Positions 35,766-56,490 of a DNA stretch of 64,000 nucleotides are shown piece after piece. Under the pieces are notes generated by a model. That model saw only the letters and a list, made by a program, of their open reading frames with translations. It did no database searches and had not been told where the DNA came from. The DNA comes from Brasenia schreberi (Eukaryota > Streptophyta > Magnoliopsida > Nymphaeales > Cabombaceae). The stretch covers positions 6,705,501 through 6,769,500 of the forward strand of contig JAYKKT010000089.1 of NCBI GenBank assembly GCA_036023115.1, written 5' to 3'. The stretch's first letter is position 1. Every line of letters starts with the position of its first letter. The position numbers were made by a program, and so were the translations under genes.

Positions 35766-36072
35766 AACTGCTTGACGAATAAACACCTTGTTGCTCACTC
35801 TGCGATTGAACTCTTGACCTCCTTGTACAGCCCAACACCGTGTCTCTTTATTAACAAGGCAGATCAATGCATGCCCTAAGTTGAGTCTCTTAACCAACTT
35901 GAAGGTTCTTTCGAGTCAAAGCCCTGGTCGGGAGACCTCTGGCTCCTTCTGAAACACCCTAGGACTGCACTCTTTTCCCTAATATAAAGGCATCATTAAG
36001 CAAACCTTCACTTCAATGATGGGTGTGGTCAACAACCAAATTAGGGTTCATCCCATGATTCCTAGACTTCAA
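35097..36072. repeat. Repeat block C (last intron, last exon and 3' flank)
   Basis: Reverse complement of the left part of block A. It contains the proposed final exon and acceptor (CTTTTCAG then GAATCGGCAAG) of the aminotransferase gene. The same acceptor is present in block A at about 12424-12445 on the minus strand. Compared with A, a segment of about 360 bp is absent between AACCAAATTAGGG points near 36035. Confidence 0.85.
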
Positions 36073-36187
36073 CATGGGTATGGTCACCTCCATATATATG
36101 GACACTCCTGTAATGCGCACCGTCAACACCAGACATTTTTACAACCTTCTGCACAAAATGGAAGGTGCTGGTGGTGAAAATGACGGT

Positions 36188-36196
<9 letters not shown>

Positions 36197-36245
<49 letters not shown>
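36197..36245. repeat. (TC)n microsatellite
   Basis: About 24 TC units without interruption, downstream of the aminotransferase gene. Confidence 0.97.
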
Positions 36246-36247
<2 letters not shown>

Positions 36248-37660
36248 GTTTGTAGGTTTGTATACTGAACGATATGCACCGAGTGCATTGGAAAAATTAT
36301 GTTTACCTTTAAACCTTAGATCTTTAGTGTGTTGGTATTATTGTTGCTATTTGTAACGTACGAAGACTATCTAGGAGAATATTTAACATGGTTTACCACG
36401 GACTTTTCGTGAATCACTAAATGATTCAATCAATCCTCTCAGCAACTTTCATTCATGGTGAAGACTGAGGTATGAGCCTTTTTATCCATTTTTCAGTTTT
36501 GAGACGATCCGCATATGATCACAGATAAATACATATAACTAACAGAATTGATACGTGTACAGCCTTTTTACTATTCACAGCCTTTTTACTATTCACATTT
36601 TTTACTGTAATTTCGATTTCGTCTATAAAATCTGAAAATTATCTTGATGCTCTTAATCGTATGAAACTCTCTCTCATCTTACTGTCAATCATTTTATATG
36701 ATTTTTTTGACAACTCATGACTTAAAAGCTCAATCCAATATATGATAGTGAACCATCCACTTCGAATATAATTGAGAAAAAGAAGGAAGAAAAAAAGAGA
36801 GAAGGGAGTCTATTTGAAGAAGGGTTCACTGATTTGATGTGGTATTTTATTGATTTGTTTTGGTGTATTTTGTTATTATTTCTTTGATTTATTGATTTCG
36901 TTTTCAGTTGAAATCAAAATAAAAAGCGATGTCAAGTTCTTTACTCGAGATGCGATACGGGTGTATCTTCTTGATGAGGGAAACATGCTTCATCCGTGTC
37001 TCCTTGATGTCTCTGTTGATAGGAATCATATTTTTCTCGTTGGGGAGATGGATGAGTATCGCATTTCGAGTTGGGAACTTTTTTTATATTTTTTTTGTTT
37101 CTTCTTGATTTTTATTGTTCTTGTCTTTCTTCTTATTGATTTTATTTTTTGTTTCATTTTTGTTGTTTTTTATTCTTCTTTCTTTCTTTCTTCTTTGGCA
37201 AGGAGATTGGCAACAGTACGTAAAGAAGTTAAAACGCTAAAAATGAATGAAATGGTTGTCATTGAAGTAAAGAGATCTTTGTTGGAATTGAGTGGTTATA
37301 CTTATATATAAATATAGTTATAAACACATATAGTTTACCTTAAACCTGACCCTGCCCCGGTCCGCATTCGGGTCTATCCTGTCTTTTTTCTCTAAAACAA
37401 TCCACCCCACATGGGACGGGGTGTGTGGGGGTGGTCCTCCATGTTGTTATGCATCTGTTTGTCAACTAGGACAAGTTGTCCACAGGCTTCACTGGTCAAC
37501 GAGCATTGTTACATTACTGACCTCTCTGGCAAGAACACTTTTAAGAAGGTTTTAAGAAGCATGATAAATAAATTAATGACTTTATTTTATAATAAATGAG
37601 ATGAAAACCCAAATGCATCTTATTCTTCAAGAGCAATTTCCTTTCATATTGGTGGTCATC
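36246..37660. other. Spacer with an exon-like open frame of unknown kind
   Basis: The frame 36850-37311 (plus, 153 codons) starts with VEIKIKSDVKFFTRDAIRVY then LLDEGNMLHPCLLDVSVDRN and HIFLVGEMDEYRISSWEL, which looks like real protein sequence. It then runs into a T-rich Phe/Ile/Leu stretch that looks like translated intron, then LARRLATVRKEVKTLKMNEM. This may be two exons around an intron of about 110 bp; I cannot name the family. Confidence 0.35.
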
Positions 37661-37669
37661 GGCTAAGAG

Positions 37670-37800
37670 TCATTTTTTTGTTACAAAAGGTGGCCGAAGC
37701 CTAACACACACACACCTACGCATATGCCCCTAGGAGTCGAACTCCCCACCATCAGCAGCAGCACCAGAGCACCCTGTGATTGAGCTAACATTATATGGGT
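37670..37800 (-). mobile_element. tRNA-derived SINE
   Basis: On the minus strand: A-box-like TTAGCTCAATCACAGGGTG, B box GGAGTTCGACTCC, then TAGGGGCATATGCG, a (TG)n stretch and TTAGGCTTCGGCCACC. The order and spacing of the two pol III boxes and the shared tail recur at 39.2, 46.3, 58.5 and 60.3 kb. Confidence 0.7.
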
Positions 37801-37974
37801 ATGCCAAATGAGTCATTTGATAGTTAGTTGGGAAACTTTGAAACTTAAAGGTAAGCATGCATATATGGATGTACTTGGCATGTAATGGGGAATCTTCCTG
37901 TTGTTTTATCAACCAAAGAAGTTCAGTAGCATCATAAATTTGTTTCTTTCGAGTACAACAAGGAAGCATACCCC

Positions 37975-38045
37975 AGGTATTGAACTCATAACCTTAAACT
38001 TGTGAGTCGACCACCTATCGTGGTGATTTATTGCTCAATGTAGCA
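37975..38045 (-). mobile_element. tRNA-like SINE head, second type
   Basis: Minus strand: TTGAGCAATAAATCACCACG, then GGTGGTCGACTCACAAG and B-box-like TATGAGTTCAATACCTGGG. It resembles the copy at 59855-59930 more than the copy at 37.7 kb. Confidence 0.45.
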
Positions 38046-38336
38046 TTATAACATTTGATAATGTTTTTTTAATTCTCCAATTTTTTAGGTGCATTGTTAA
38101 CAGTACGGGTATAATCGAACTGAATATCATCTTTACTCAAACTCATGATCTTGGAGCTTGAGTCAATCACAAGGTTAAGTCATGATTTAAAAGCTGGCAA
38201 TAGGAAAGTATATTATAGATATTTAAGCCTAGCACATGCATTTTCAATGCTTGAGTTCATTTGTTACTTTTCTACCACCATTCTTTTCCCGTTTTTCATC
38301 TTATTTTTATATATATACGCATACATGAGGATAAAA

Positions 38337-38590
38337 TGAGAGAAAATCGTTTAAGATAGTTTGGATATGTAGAAAGATGATCCAAGGACGCTCCCATATG
38401 AAAAACTAGATTGTGAAAATGTTAAAAGAGAGAGAGAACGATGACAAAAGTGATGAAAAGAAATAATAAATAATGATCTAATTTATATTGAGTTAATTGC
38501 TAGCATGGCACATGATAGGACTATATGAAACAAAGAATTTATTAGCCAACCCCATGTAGTATGGGAAAAGGTTTAGTTGTTGTTGTTGTA
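38337..38590 (+). mobile_element. 5'-truncated RTE LINE tail
   Basis: Decayed copy of the last 250 bp of the RTE at 2.5-5.2 kb: ENRLR-FGYVER, then CCAACCCCATGTAGTATGGG and AAAAGGTTTAGTTGTTGTTG. The GTT tail ends at 38590. Stops and deletions interrupt the reading. Confidence 0.85.
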
Positions 38591-38714
38591 TATATATACA
38601 CACATACATATAGGTCATAAGTTATTACATTATGTTATATTACGCATACACACATATATAAATATAGAAAAACCAGATCTTGTTCTTCTTTGATACGTTT
38701 ACTCTTGCCCACTT

Positions 38715-38801
38715 TTTTAGTGGTATGAATGTAAACAATAACAACAACAACTAAGCCTTTTTCCATACTAGACGGGATCGGTTTTAGTGGTATGATTGTA
38801 A
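38715..38801 (-). mobile_element. 47-bp RTE LINE insertion with 20-bp TSD
   Basis: On the minus strand 38735-38781 is the last 47 bases of an RTE (CCGATCCCGTCTAGTATGG, AAAAAGGCTTAGTTGTTGTT, GTTATTGT). It is bracketed by TTTTAGTGGTATGAATGTAA (38715-38734) and TTTTAGTGGTATGATTGTAA (38782-38801), one difference in 20. The target itself resembles 19447-19470, so the LINE end landed in another dispersed repeat. Confidence 0.85.
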
Positions 38802-39231
38802 TTTAAAAAAATTAAAGAATGAAGGATAATGTTATAAGACTCATACTCCTAAAAAACAATTATTGGACATGAATAGATAACATCTGTCATGAGTGTACTC
38901 CAATCGCTATATATATAGAAATAAAGAAAGAGTGTGGTCTAATTCTTATTGTTCATGTAAGTTATATTTTGTTATTTTAAAAATTCTGGCAAGGGATGCC
39001 TTGCCGTCACTCCTTAATATATGCATAGTAGTTTGAGTTAAGTATTGGTGAGCACGAACTCGAGTTATCACTGAGTTGACAGTGATTTGTGGAGCAAGTA
39101 TGCTTTTCGATTACTCTCCAATTTTATAACAGTGTTTCTGTAAAATAGAGATCTTCTACCAAGCACATAATATCTGAAAAAGAGAAGCGCAACTTGTGTT
39201 TAACTTTCCGTGTGTGACACGCATCCAGAAC

Positions 39232-39368
39232 GTTAGCTCAACGGGAGGGCACTCTGGTGCCGTGAACGTTGGTGGGGAGTTCTCATCTCAAGAGATGCGT
39301 GCGTTATGTGTACGTTTAGGCCTTTTCTGAGATGCGTGCGTTATGTGTATGTTTAGGCCTTTTCTTAT
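39232..39368 (+). mobile_element. tRNA-derived SINE with duplicated tail
   Basis: Plus strand: CGTTAGCTCAACGGGAGGGC, ACTCTGGTG, GTGGGGAGTTCTCATC (damaged B box), then GATGCGTGCGTTATGTGTAC and GTTTAGGCCTTTTCT. The last 37 bp are duplicated in tandem (39292-39328, 39329-39365). Confidence 0.65.
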
Positions 39369-40139
39369 AAAAAAGAAGAAGAAGAAGTTCTTATTTTGGG
39401 ATTTGGGGTTTGGTGACGAGGTGTGACTTCCACGTCAAAGGGATAAGATCAGTTTGGGAACTAGACTCCACAGTGAAGATTCTGCCTACTTACCAGTTAA
39501 TGACATAAATGTCAAAAATCTAGGTACCCAAGATTTTCTCACTATTCAGCCAACTTTTGAAAGTTGATGAAATGTCACACGATTGAATCTCATTAATGTT
39601 TCTTTTTTCTTTTTGCTATGATTAAGGCCAAAGCAAGGTCATCCTTTCGGGTTTTCGAGCTATAATTTCCAGATTCAAAAGGAATTTTTAATGTTTCATA
39701 TCAATAAGAGTTATGCTTTAATTTCATATTTCAAGATAGAATTCCTTGTTTTTTTTAATAAGCGAGTTGAGATCAGGCAGACCCATACCAGTTATATGTA
39801 TATCTTAGGTTTCGAGTCAGCTCCCTAACCATGAGAAAGTATTTGATTACTCGAATTCCTTCCTATTCAAATGCAAGACTAAGCGACACTGCTTTTTACT
39901 TGATTACGAGGCTCGCCATTAGCCCACCATGAGAGTGGCTGAAAAACTGAGACTACTTAGGCCTCATAATCATACACCCCTTGAGAGTCCTTGGTCATTT
40001 CTACTCTACACTTCATGCTTCTCATTAATAGAATTTACATGCGGTTTATATGTGCCGGTCAACTTGGACCTTTTTTTTATGATCCTTTTTTAATTGGATT
40101 CCTGATGAAAAAGTGTGCGTTGGAATCACCACATGCACT
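39369..40139. other. Spacer before copia element
   Basis: No gene is supported. A possible LTR of the copia element could lie here, but I found no matching pair. Confidence 0.3.
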
Positions 40140-43100
40140 TTTTGAACTACACTTCCATAATAATTTAATACACTTCAAACAAATGTCAAACACATATTTG
40201 CAACGTGAATTGAGAAAAGATCATCTTTTATGTCTTTGGTCAAGGGGTCTACCAACATATCATTAGTAGGTATATATATAACACGAATATCTCAATTCTT
40301 TTAATCATATCATGAACATAGTGATACTTAACCATTATATGCTTGCTTCTTAAGTTATCAACTCCACTCTTAATTAGAGTGATTGTTGCATTGTTGTCAC
40401 AATAAATGACAACTTGCTTGTTGGTTATATCCAACTTCAAATCACTTATAAAGCGGTTTATACAAACGGTACTCATTGCAACTATACACCAAACCACATC
40501 TCAACTTATTATATATGCAATGCTATACAACTTTGTTTCTTAGAAGCTCAAGAAATAGCGTTACCTCCAAATAAAAATATTTGTCAAGAGGTTGATTTGT
40601 TGTCATATGTGCTCCCAACAAGGTCAACATCTAAGTATCTTACCACTTTCAGTTCATCTGCTTGAAAATACAGTTTCAAGTCTTTTGTTCCTTTAAGATA
40701 TTTTAAAATTCTTTTCACAGCTATCAAATATTGTCAATTAGAATTACTTTGATATCTACTTACAAAACCAACAATAAAGTTGATATCAGTTCTTGTATGC
40801 AACATAACATACATCAAGCTACCAACAACTTATACATAAGAAACATTAAGCTTGTTATCTCACTCACTGGGATAATCACCCTTACTGAATTTGACTACTT
40901 TCGCAACAGGTGTAGTAGCAAGTTTGTATTCACCCATTTTAAATGTTTTGAGGATATAATCTATATATCTCCCCTGACTTAGGTATAAAAGTTTACATTC
41001 TCTATTTTGAGAAATCTTTATTCTCATAATATTGAACGTCTATCCCATATCCTTCATTTTGAACCTTGAGTTTAACCAACAATCATGTCATTGTAATTAA
41101 CAGTCAACAATATGTCATCTACGTATAATGATATAATGATAAAGTGACTCTCACTATTCCAAACATACACAGTGATCAAGTTCATTAGCAACAAACCTAA
41201 GTTCAAATATGGTATTTTGAAAAGTCAAATACCATTCACAACGTGACTATTTAAGGCCATATAAAGATTTTTTCAACCTATATATTTTATCCTTTTGGCA
41301 TATAACATCGTATCCTTTTTTATATTGCATATATATGATTTCATCTAAATCTCTATTTAAAAAAATAGTTTTTATATCTAATTGATGTAAATTTAAATCA
41401 TAATATATTGAAATTACCAGAATTATCCTTATAATTATAAATTTTCCAACAGGAGAATATGTCTCAACATAATCTATCTTCTCCTTTTACAAAAATTCAT
41501 TTCCAACCAACATCACCTTAAACTTATCGATAAACCTATCGATTTTTTTTTTTTTTTTCAGAACTCATTTATAACCTATGACTTTCCTTCCTTTTGACAA
41601 ATAAGTCAATTCACAAACTTAGTTTTTTTCAATGGATTCAATTTCCTCATCCATGACTTTTTCCTAATCTATTGATTTATATGAGTAAATAGCTTGTTGA
41701 TATGTCAAATTATCATTCAACCAATCTAAAATCATTGAATTGCACACTTCCTCTATAAGGTAAGTGTGATAATCTTAGGTGTGACCCTAGGCCTTTTATA
41801 TATACTTAAAGTTTCAGTTTGTTTAAGAAGATCATCATTATCTATGTTTCAAATGATAATGAACCTAGATCATCAAGACATTCATCATTATTCTTAAGGA
41901 CGTCATTCTTAGTCTCCTCTAAGAATTCAACATTCTTGCTCTCTATTAATACATGGACTTTATAATAAAATCGATATCTTTTAGCATATTTAGGATATCC
42001 AACGAATACACTTCTTAAGAACCTGCTGTCTAGCTTATCCTTAGATTGATCAACACATGTGCGCTAAATCCTTATATCATGAGATGACTTAAGTTGGTTC
42101 CCTCCAAACCACATCTCATATGGTATAGAAAATATATCCTTACACGATACTGTATTTAGTATATATGGTTGTACTTATCACTTCTCCCCAAAATACCATT
42201 ACTAAAAAAGCATCTATTAACATAAACCTTGTCATATTCAGCAAAGTCAAATTATATCTTTCTCCTATACTGTTTTATTGAGTTGTCCTCAGTATTGTAT
42301 TTTGTTTTTAAATACCAAAGTTTTTATAGAATTCTAAAAGTTTTGTGGATGTGTACTCTCCACCTCGATTAGGTCTTAAGACTTTGATTGTATGCCCTAA
42401 TTGGTTCTCAACTTTTTATTTACATTATTTGAATACTTTAAGTACCTTAAAATTATGTGCTACGATATATATATATATATATATATTATCAATAAAAGTT
42501 ATGAAATAAACCTTACCTTTATGTGATTTCACTCTAAATATTCTACATAAATTAGTATGAATGATCTCTAATAGGGTTGTTGCCCTAATTATATCTTTGA
42601 GAAATATTTTTATTCTTATTTTTCCTTGTATACGGGTTTTATACTTGCTAAAAGTGTTTTCTTAAAATCTATGCAGCAAGTCAAAGGTGGATAATTTCTT
42701 CAACTTTTTGAGACATATATGCCCTAAGTGTTAAGCCATACATTTACATTGACATTTAAGGCACAATCAGTATAAATAAAAGAACCATCATTTTCATTAA
42801 TGTTAAGTTTGAATAATTCATATTCAACATCAAATAGTATAGAGAAAACTATTATACCATACTTCTCTACAATTACCTTGCTAGGAATAAACCTTACTTC
42901 AAAACCATTATTAACTAAGGCAAAGATTGAAACTAAATTGTGACTTATGATTGACACAATTAATATATTAGTTAATACAACTAATGTGTCTTGTACATGT
43001 ATTCTAAAGGATCAAACCCTAAGGATATATGATAAAGTATTATTTTTTATATATACTCAATGTTTCCTTGATTTATATTCCTTTAGGTTCATAGTCGTTT

Positions 43101-44080
43101 TCTTGCTCTTTAAGATATGTCTCATTGCTTCTCAATCAATCTATAAACAATTATTGGGCAGTTCATGTAGAGGCATTCAGAAACTACACAAATTATGTCT
43201 TACTCCGATTGGTCGCATTGTTGGTTGTTTTCACCGTTAGCATTCTTATTACGACAATCTCTCTTTTAATACCCTATTTTTCACAGTTGAAGCACTTAAC
43301 TCGAGAAACAGTTTTCTACGATTTCTTAAAAGATTGATCATCTTTCTTGTTATTCTTGTCAAACTTCTTGTTTTATTTATTCTTTCTCTTATTTGTTTTG
43401 CACCTTGACCATATCTCATCTTCAACTACTAGCAATTTATCCTTCTTGTTTTTATTCATGTACTTTTGTTCAATTACTAGTTTAAGGAGTAACTCATAAA
43501 GATTTGTTTCAGCCTCTAATCTAAGAGTAGTGACAACTATATTTCTTGAAGAGGAAAGACTTTTTAGGATAATGAATATTTGCATTACTTTGGGATGACT
43601 GATTTTGCTACAATTAAGTAAAAATTGGACATGTAACTTAGTTGTAGTATCATATTTAGTTGTTATTGAGTCAAACAGCTTCTTAGCGATGTCATATTTC
43701 TCGAGGACCCTAATTTGGTCATCCTCCATATATGCCAACATTATGGTTCTGCTTATTGTATAATCTTTAAAGAATGTTTTATACATTTTATTTTCTTCTT
43801 CTTTTTCATTGACAGTCAGAAGTAAAATTGTTTCCCTTAATATGTAGTGTACACCTTCTAGTGTAAGCGCAAATGGAATACATGTTTTTCACGTTTGAAA
43901 ATTTAGACCATTTAGTTTTTAAGTTTTTTCCAATTAAGATACACATATTCTTTAATTTATTTTCAATTATTTGACAAAAATAATAATAAAACGGTCTAAA
44001 AGAAAAACTTTCAACATTCAATGTATAATAAGTAAGATAACTAATAGTCAACCATCAAAACATAATTTATAAAATATCCA
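40140..44080 (-). mobile_element. Ty1/copia retrotransposon, coding remnant
   Basis: Minus-strand order is gag, zinc knuckle, protease region, integrase, RT, RNase H, as in copia. Gag 43373-43786 reads YDIAKKLFDSITTKYDTTTK. A knuckle CFNCEK-stop-GIKRDC lies near 43250-43290. The protease/GAG-pre-integrase region around 42724-42957 reads SHNLVSIFALVNNGFEVRF. Integrase near 42290-42400 reads LRPNRGGEYTSTKLLEFYKN. RT near 41050-41560 reads LYVDDILL with the YVDD box. RNase H 40249-40497 reads VVIYCDNNATITLIKSG then SKHIMVKYHYVHDMI. Then DPLTKGL-like remains occur to 40140. Many stops make it inactive. No LTR pair was recognised. Confidence 0.85.
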
Positions 44081-44978
44081 AGTACTAAATTATAAATAAC
44101 ATCAACTATCCAAAAGCAATTTCAAACAATGCTTAGGTACCATTTTAAAATATTATAAATTAGATTCTGTTATTTTATAACCAATTTGGGGATAAATTTA
44201 TGATTTTCTCTTATTACTTGCCATTGTAATTTTCCTAAAATTTTAGGGGTAAACCGGTAATTTTGTCTGTATGGTTTGATAATTATCCAAAAAGAATAGG
44301 GACAAAACAGTAAAATTATACCCAATTTTTCAGAGATTTTCAAAACAATAATTTTGTCCCTTAGTCTGATCAGTATATTATTTTACCGAATAATAAAGGG
44401 TAGAACATACTTTTCAATCTGTTGCTCGAGGTGGTTTCATGAAAATCGCAACGTAGGCAATTTCTACAAATGTTTTTTAGGTTACGTTTGAAAACCGCGA
44501 GAGAGGGAGAGAGCGAGAAAAGGCGGTTAGAGAGATGATGCCTTATCTTCGATCGTCTTCTCTAATCGTCTTCTCCAATCATCTTTTCAGTTCTTTTGTT
44601 GGGTCTCCCTTTCTCTTTTATTTTTTAGTTTACCAATTGTCTCGGGCCACAATGTCGGTGGCTTCCAACTAACTTCTAGTCTCAGGTCACTTGAAACCCG
44701 GTGACTTTCGATTGTTTGTTTGAGTGCTCCTTTTTCTCGACAAACTATGGTTGCCTGTGTAGTGGTTTTGACTATCTGTCTTATTTTTTCCAACAATCAC
44801 AAGGAGTATTTCTCTCTTTGTTCCTCTTTTTTTTTTGTTTTACTCTCTTTTCTTTTAGCTTTGAACATGCCATGATGGGCCGAGAAAGCCAAACCATGCA
44901 AGATTTTGGCCGGGCTTGTAAAATGTTGGCCCGGCGTAGCCCATAGGCCTACCAACTCATAGTACATACATACATATA

Positions 44979-45017
44979 TAGTTTCTCATATATGTATATA
45001 TATACTATGAGAAACTA
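44979..45017. repeat. Inverted repeat, 12-bp arms
   Basis: TAGTTTCTCATA (44979-44990) and TATGAGAAACTA (45006-45017) are perfect reverse complements around a 15-base AT loop. Confidence 0.85.
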
Positions 45018-45386
45018 GAAGATGCTAGACACCATCTCCTATCATAATCTACTAGACGATATGTGCCGTATGTGCAATAACACGTACGATGCACGTCTCC
45101 TTGCCCATCAATATTAATATGGGATTCAAGGCCTAGTGCATATGCTACTCGAGATAAGTACATTGATCATCAATGTCTTATGGACCGCACGGATGGTGAT
45201 GATGAGAGAGTAATTTCTGGCATGGGAGGAGGTTGTCTAGCAGCTCCCACTCTCCATATACTATATACTATATATATATACACATACATACACATATATA
45301 CTATATCTTTTTCAATTACATTTACATGTATTTAGTTTTTTATGATATGTGTATATATGTATATATAGATATATGAATGTATATGT

Positions 45387-45390
<4 letters not shown>

Positions 45391-45441
<51 letters not shown>
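45391..45441. repeat. (AT)n microsatellite
   Basis: Uninterrupted alternating AT run of about 50 bases. Confidence 0.95.
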
Positions 45442-45446
<5 letters not shown>

Positions 45447-45810
45447 AAAGTTTTTTTATTATATGTATGTATATATATAGTTTTTTTTTATTATAGTTAA
45501 GTTTGGATTTGAAGTAGATATGGATAAGATCTTATAAATCCGATCTAATATTTGATGGGCCTGTGATCTTGCGGGCCAATCCGGCCCAACCTCTGTCGAC
45601 TTTCAGGGTCAAACGGATAAGACCATTTGGCCTTGCTTCTAATATAAGTCCAGATTTTCTGGCCTAGTCCTCCATTTTTTAGGACCCACTCCCATAACTG
45701 GCCCATTTTGACATTTCTAATACACATGTGTATTATGGGAGTTGAACCATTTAAGTTTATGTTTTTGCACAAGAACGTAAAAGGGTAAATCAGTAGCTAT
45801 TTAACTCTTG

Positions 45811-46238
45811 CAGAGATCTACAATAATATAAACATTTTTTTTACTAAAATATTTATAAATTGTAAAATGAGTACTTTTCATCTGCGGACTTGAATAAGAG
45901 CAGTTCGTGTCGGCGTGTCATGATGCCATTCTTATGTAGATTGCGACTTTAGGTCGTGGACCACATCACATAAAGTATTGGACACAATGATGGCACAACA
46001 TATTGACCCTCATTGAGTCCACAGAGATATACAAAAATATAAACATCTTTTTTACTAAAACATTTATAAATTGTAAAATAAGTACTTTTCATCTGCGGAC
46101 TTGAATAAGAGCAGCTCGTGTCAGCGTGTCATGATGCCATTCTTATGTAGATTGCGACTTTAGGTCGTGGACCACATCACATAAAGTATTCAACACAATG
46201 ATGGCACAACATATTGACCCTCATTGAGTCCACAGAGA
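45811..46238. repeat. Tandem duplication, 2 x 211 bp
   Basis: The unit starts CAGAGATCTACAATAATATA (45811) and again CAGAGATATACAAAAATATA (46022). Each carries CATCTGCGGACTTGAATAAG, TGTCATGATGCCATTCTTAT, TTTAGGTCGTGGACCACATC and TTGACCCTCATTGAGTCCA. Few differences, so a recent event. Confidence 0.95.
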
Positions 46239-46307
46239 TCTGTGAGTTCCATGATTGATATGTGGATCCACTCATGTTATAGAACTTTTTTCCTCATTTT
46301 TCTTTTT

Positions 46308-46432
46308 ACATCAGGAGGGGAAGCCTAACACACATACACAAACACGCATGCACGCCCTGAGAATCGAACTTACGATTTGCATTGCGGGAGCCAGAGAGCC
46401 ATGCTAAATGAGCTAACGCTCAATATGCTTTT
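46308..46432 (-). mobile_element. tRNA-derived SINE
   Basis: Minus strand: GCGTTAGCTCATTTAGCATG with GCTCTCTGGCTCCCGCAATG, B box TAAGTTCGATTCTCAGGG, then GTGCATGCGTG, a (TG)n stretch and TTAGGCTTCCCCTCC. Same architecture as 37.7 and 58.5 kb. Confidence 0.72.
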
Positions 46433-48162
46433 AACATGAAAACCATCACCAACCATTCGATTAGAAATTTCAATGTTAGAAAGGAAGTTCCTAGAATCGG
46501 TGAGCTGGAACTAGTAGTTCCATACTAGAACAAAAACCGAACGACCCTTTTATTTAATCATTAGAAATTTTAAACAACCGACTAATAATGCTTTCTCTCA
46601 CAAGAACCAAATCGTTGTTAAGTTTTAAAAGCATGATATGGAACCCAACCATGACACGGAAAAAAAAAAAACTGAAACCAGAGTCGAACCATGAAGTTAT
46701 TTCCATTTTTCCTTAATATATAATTTTTTTGAAATATATTGTGCCTAACATAGAGACCGTGGAGGTGAGGGTCCTAAACTCAATAGTTGTGTCGTTCTAA
46801 GTCCTTTAAACATGCCTCAGTTATCAATCAAAATTGAATTTAAGGATCAATTCTTTTGCACCATTTTGTTGTTAGCTAAGACAATTAAGTTTTACTATAT
46901 GTTAATTATAGTACTGAATCCTGTTTAAGGGTCGACTCTTTCGCTCAATCAAATTCTTGTACTGTTGGTTCAATATAAGAAAGGAACGTTATTGGCCCAA
47001 TCCTACACCTTCATTGCTTCATTAAAATTATCTTTTATTTGACCATCACCATCATCCTTGTTGGATTCTCAAAGTCTCCTGTCAAAGACAAACCTTCCTT
47101 TATGGGCCACTTACAGTGAACCTTGTGTAGGGAATGTACGAGTTGTAGCCTAGAAACTACCTTCATATTCAAGCTAACATCCACTGAACGAGCCAAGTTT
47201 CTCCTCGTGGATCAGCTGGGCTTGGCTCAGTCGCGGCTCACTTAAGCTCGAACGTAAACTTTCAATTAAGTTTCTTTAGACAATGCCAAAAGGATGTTGT
47301 CTAAACAATAAGCTAAAACTAACACAAACACGATTTTAACATAGCATATACATCTTTGTACTCGAATCATTTTGTTCGAGCTCGGCTTGTTATGAAATAA
47401 TGAACATCTTGGGGACATGCTTGAACATGAATTCTTCGTCGATATATGAGCAAGAGCAAGCTGGTATAGAAAGCGAGACGAGCACGAGCAGACGGCTCGA
47501 TTCAAGCTGCTCTTTTACCAACCCAAGGCCAATAGGGACTGACCCGAGACAAATTGTGCGATGAGTCAGTGAAAACAAGAAAGGATCATCAACCAGACCA
47601 ATTTTTTTCAATGGAAACGAACACGAAACATGTCATGATACAACTCTTTTTACTGTATTTCTCCAACAAAAATGCTTAGATGGTATATATAGAGTTCTTT
47701 GGTACATCTTGCATCACATTTTTTTTAAGGAATTTAAGGAATTACTTTTCAAATTTTGCATCGCCATTTTGAACAACAATAGCTTATAAAAATCATATTA
47801 TGAATAACAAGGTGGTATTCTTTTCATGTGAAAAATACTGTCAGCATACTGCATCGTATCGCGTCTCCAAAAAGATCCAGAGTGCCGTGTCGAGAGAGGG
47901 AACACCGTGATACGCTGCCTATCCCACCAGCCGACTTACGTCTTGGCCGGAAAGGCTTTACTTTTGTGACACACCCACCAACAAAGCAGACCACAAGTTC
48001 GTCGGGGTCGCTTTCCTTTTCTCCCCCTTGCTCGTTGTTGTGTCGGAAATGTTATATAGGTCTTCGATCTCACGTGCCAGGACGACCAGATATCCCACGA
48101 CCAGATAAACGGGTTGTGGGGTTTGAGTCTGTCTGCCATCATTCAGTGATCGGGAGAGAACA
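46433..48162. other. Intergenic, MAPK promoter side
   Basis: No gene is supported between the SINE and the MAPK start. The last 250 bases are GC-richer and contain open frames on both strands (47828-48181 plus) that reach into the MAPK exon in the wrong frame, as expected of a 5' untranslated region. Confidence 0.4.
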
Positions 48163-56208
<8,046 letters not shown>

Positions 56209-56408
56209 CATGCTTGTATGTAATTTCTACTACCCCTTGTCTGTCGTTACTGGTAAAGTTGAGCTAGTGTACCATATAGACTCTCTGTACATGATCTGTC
56301 TTGCTGGAGTTGACTGCTCGGGCAAAAACAACGCTTTGGTTTTAACGGGACCTAGAGCTCCTTCAATTTATCCTTCAATTTACGTCACTGTTTTCTCTAG
56401 AATAAATT

Positions 56409-56410
56409 AA

Positions 56411-56488
<78 letters not shown>
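56409..56488. repeat. (TC)n microsatellite in MAPK 3' region
   Basis: About 38 TC units, 200 bp after the stop codon, probably inside or just past the 3' untranslated region. Confidence 0.97.

Positions 56489-56490
<2 letters not shown>

Larger units (their letters stand above)
44081..45810. other. AT-rich intergenic with hairpin and (AT)n
   Basis: The stretch 44500-44960 is less AT-rich but shows no gene. 44875-44945 has GGCCGGGCTTGT and GGCCCGGCGTAGCCCATAGG words typical of transposon ends in plants; 45545-45710 is of the same kind. A hairpin sits at 44979-45017 and an (AT)n run at 45391-45441. Confidence 0.4.
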
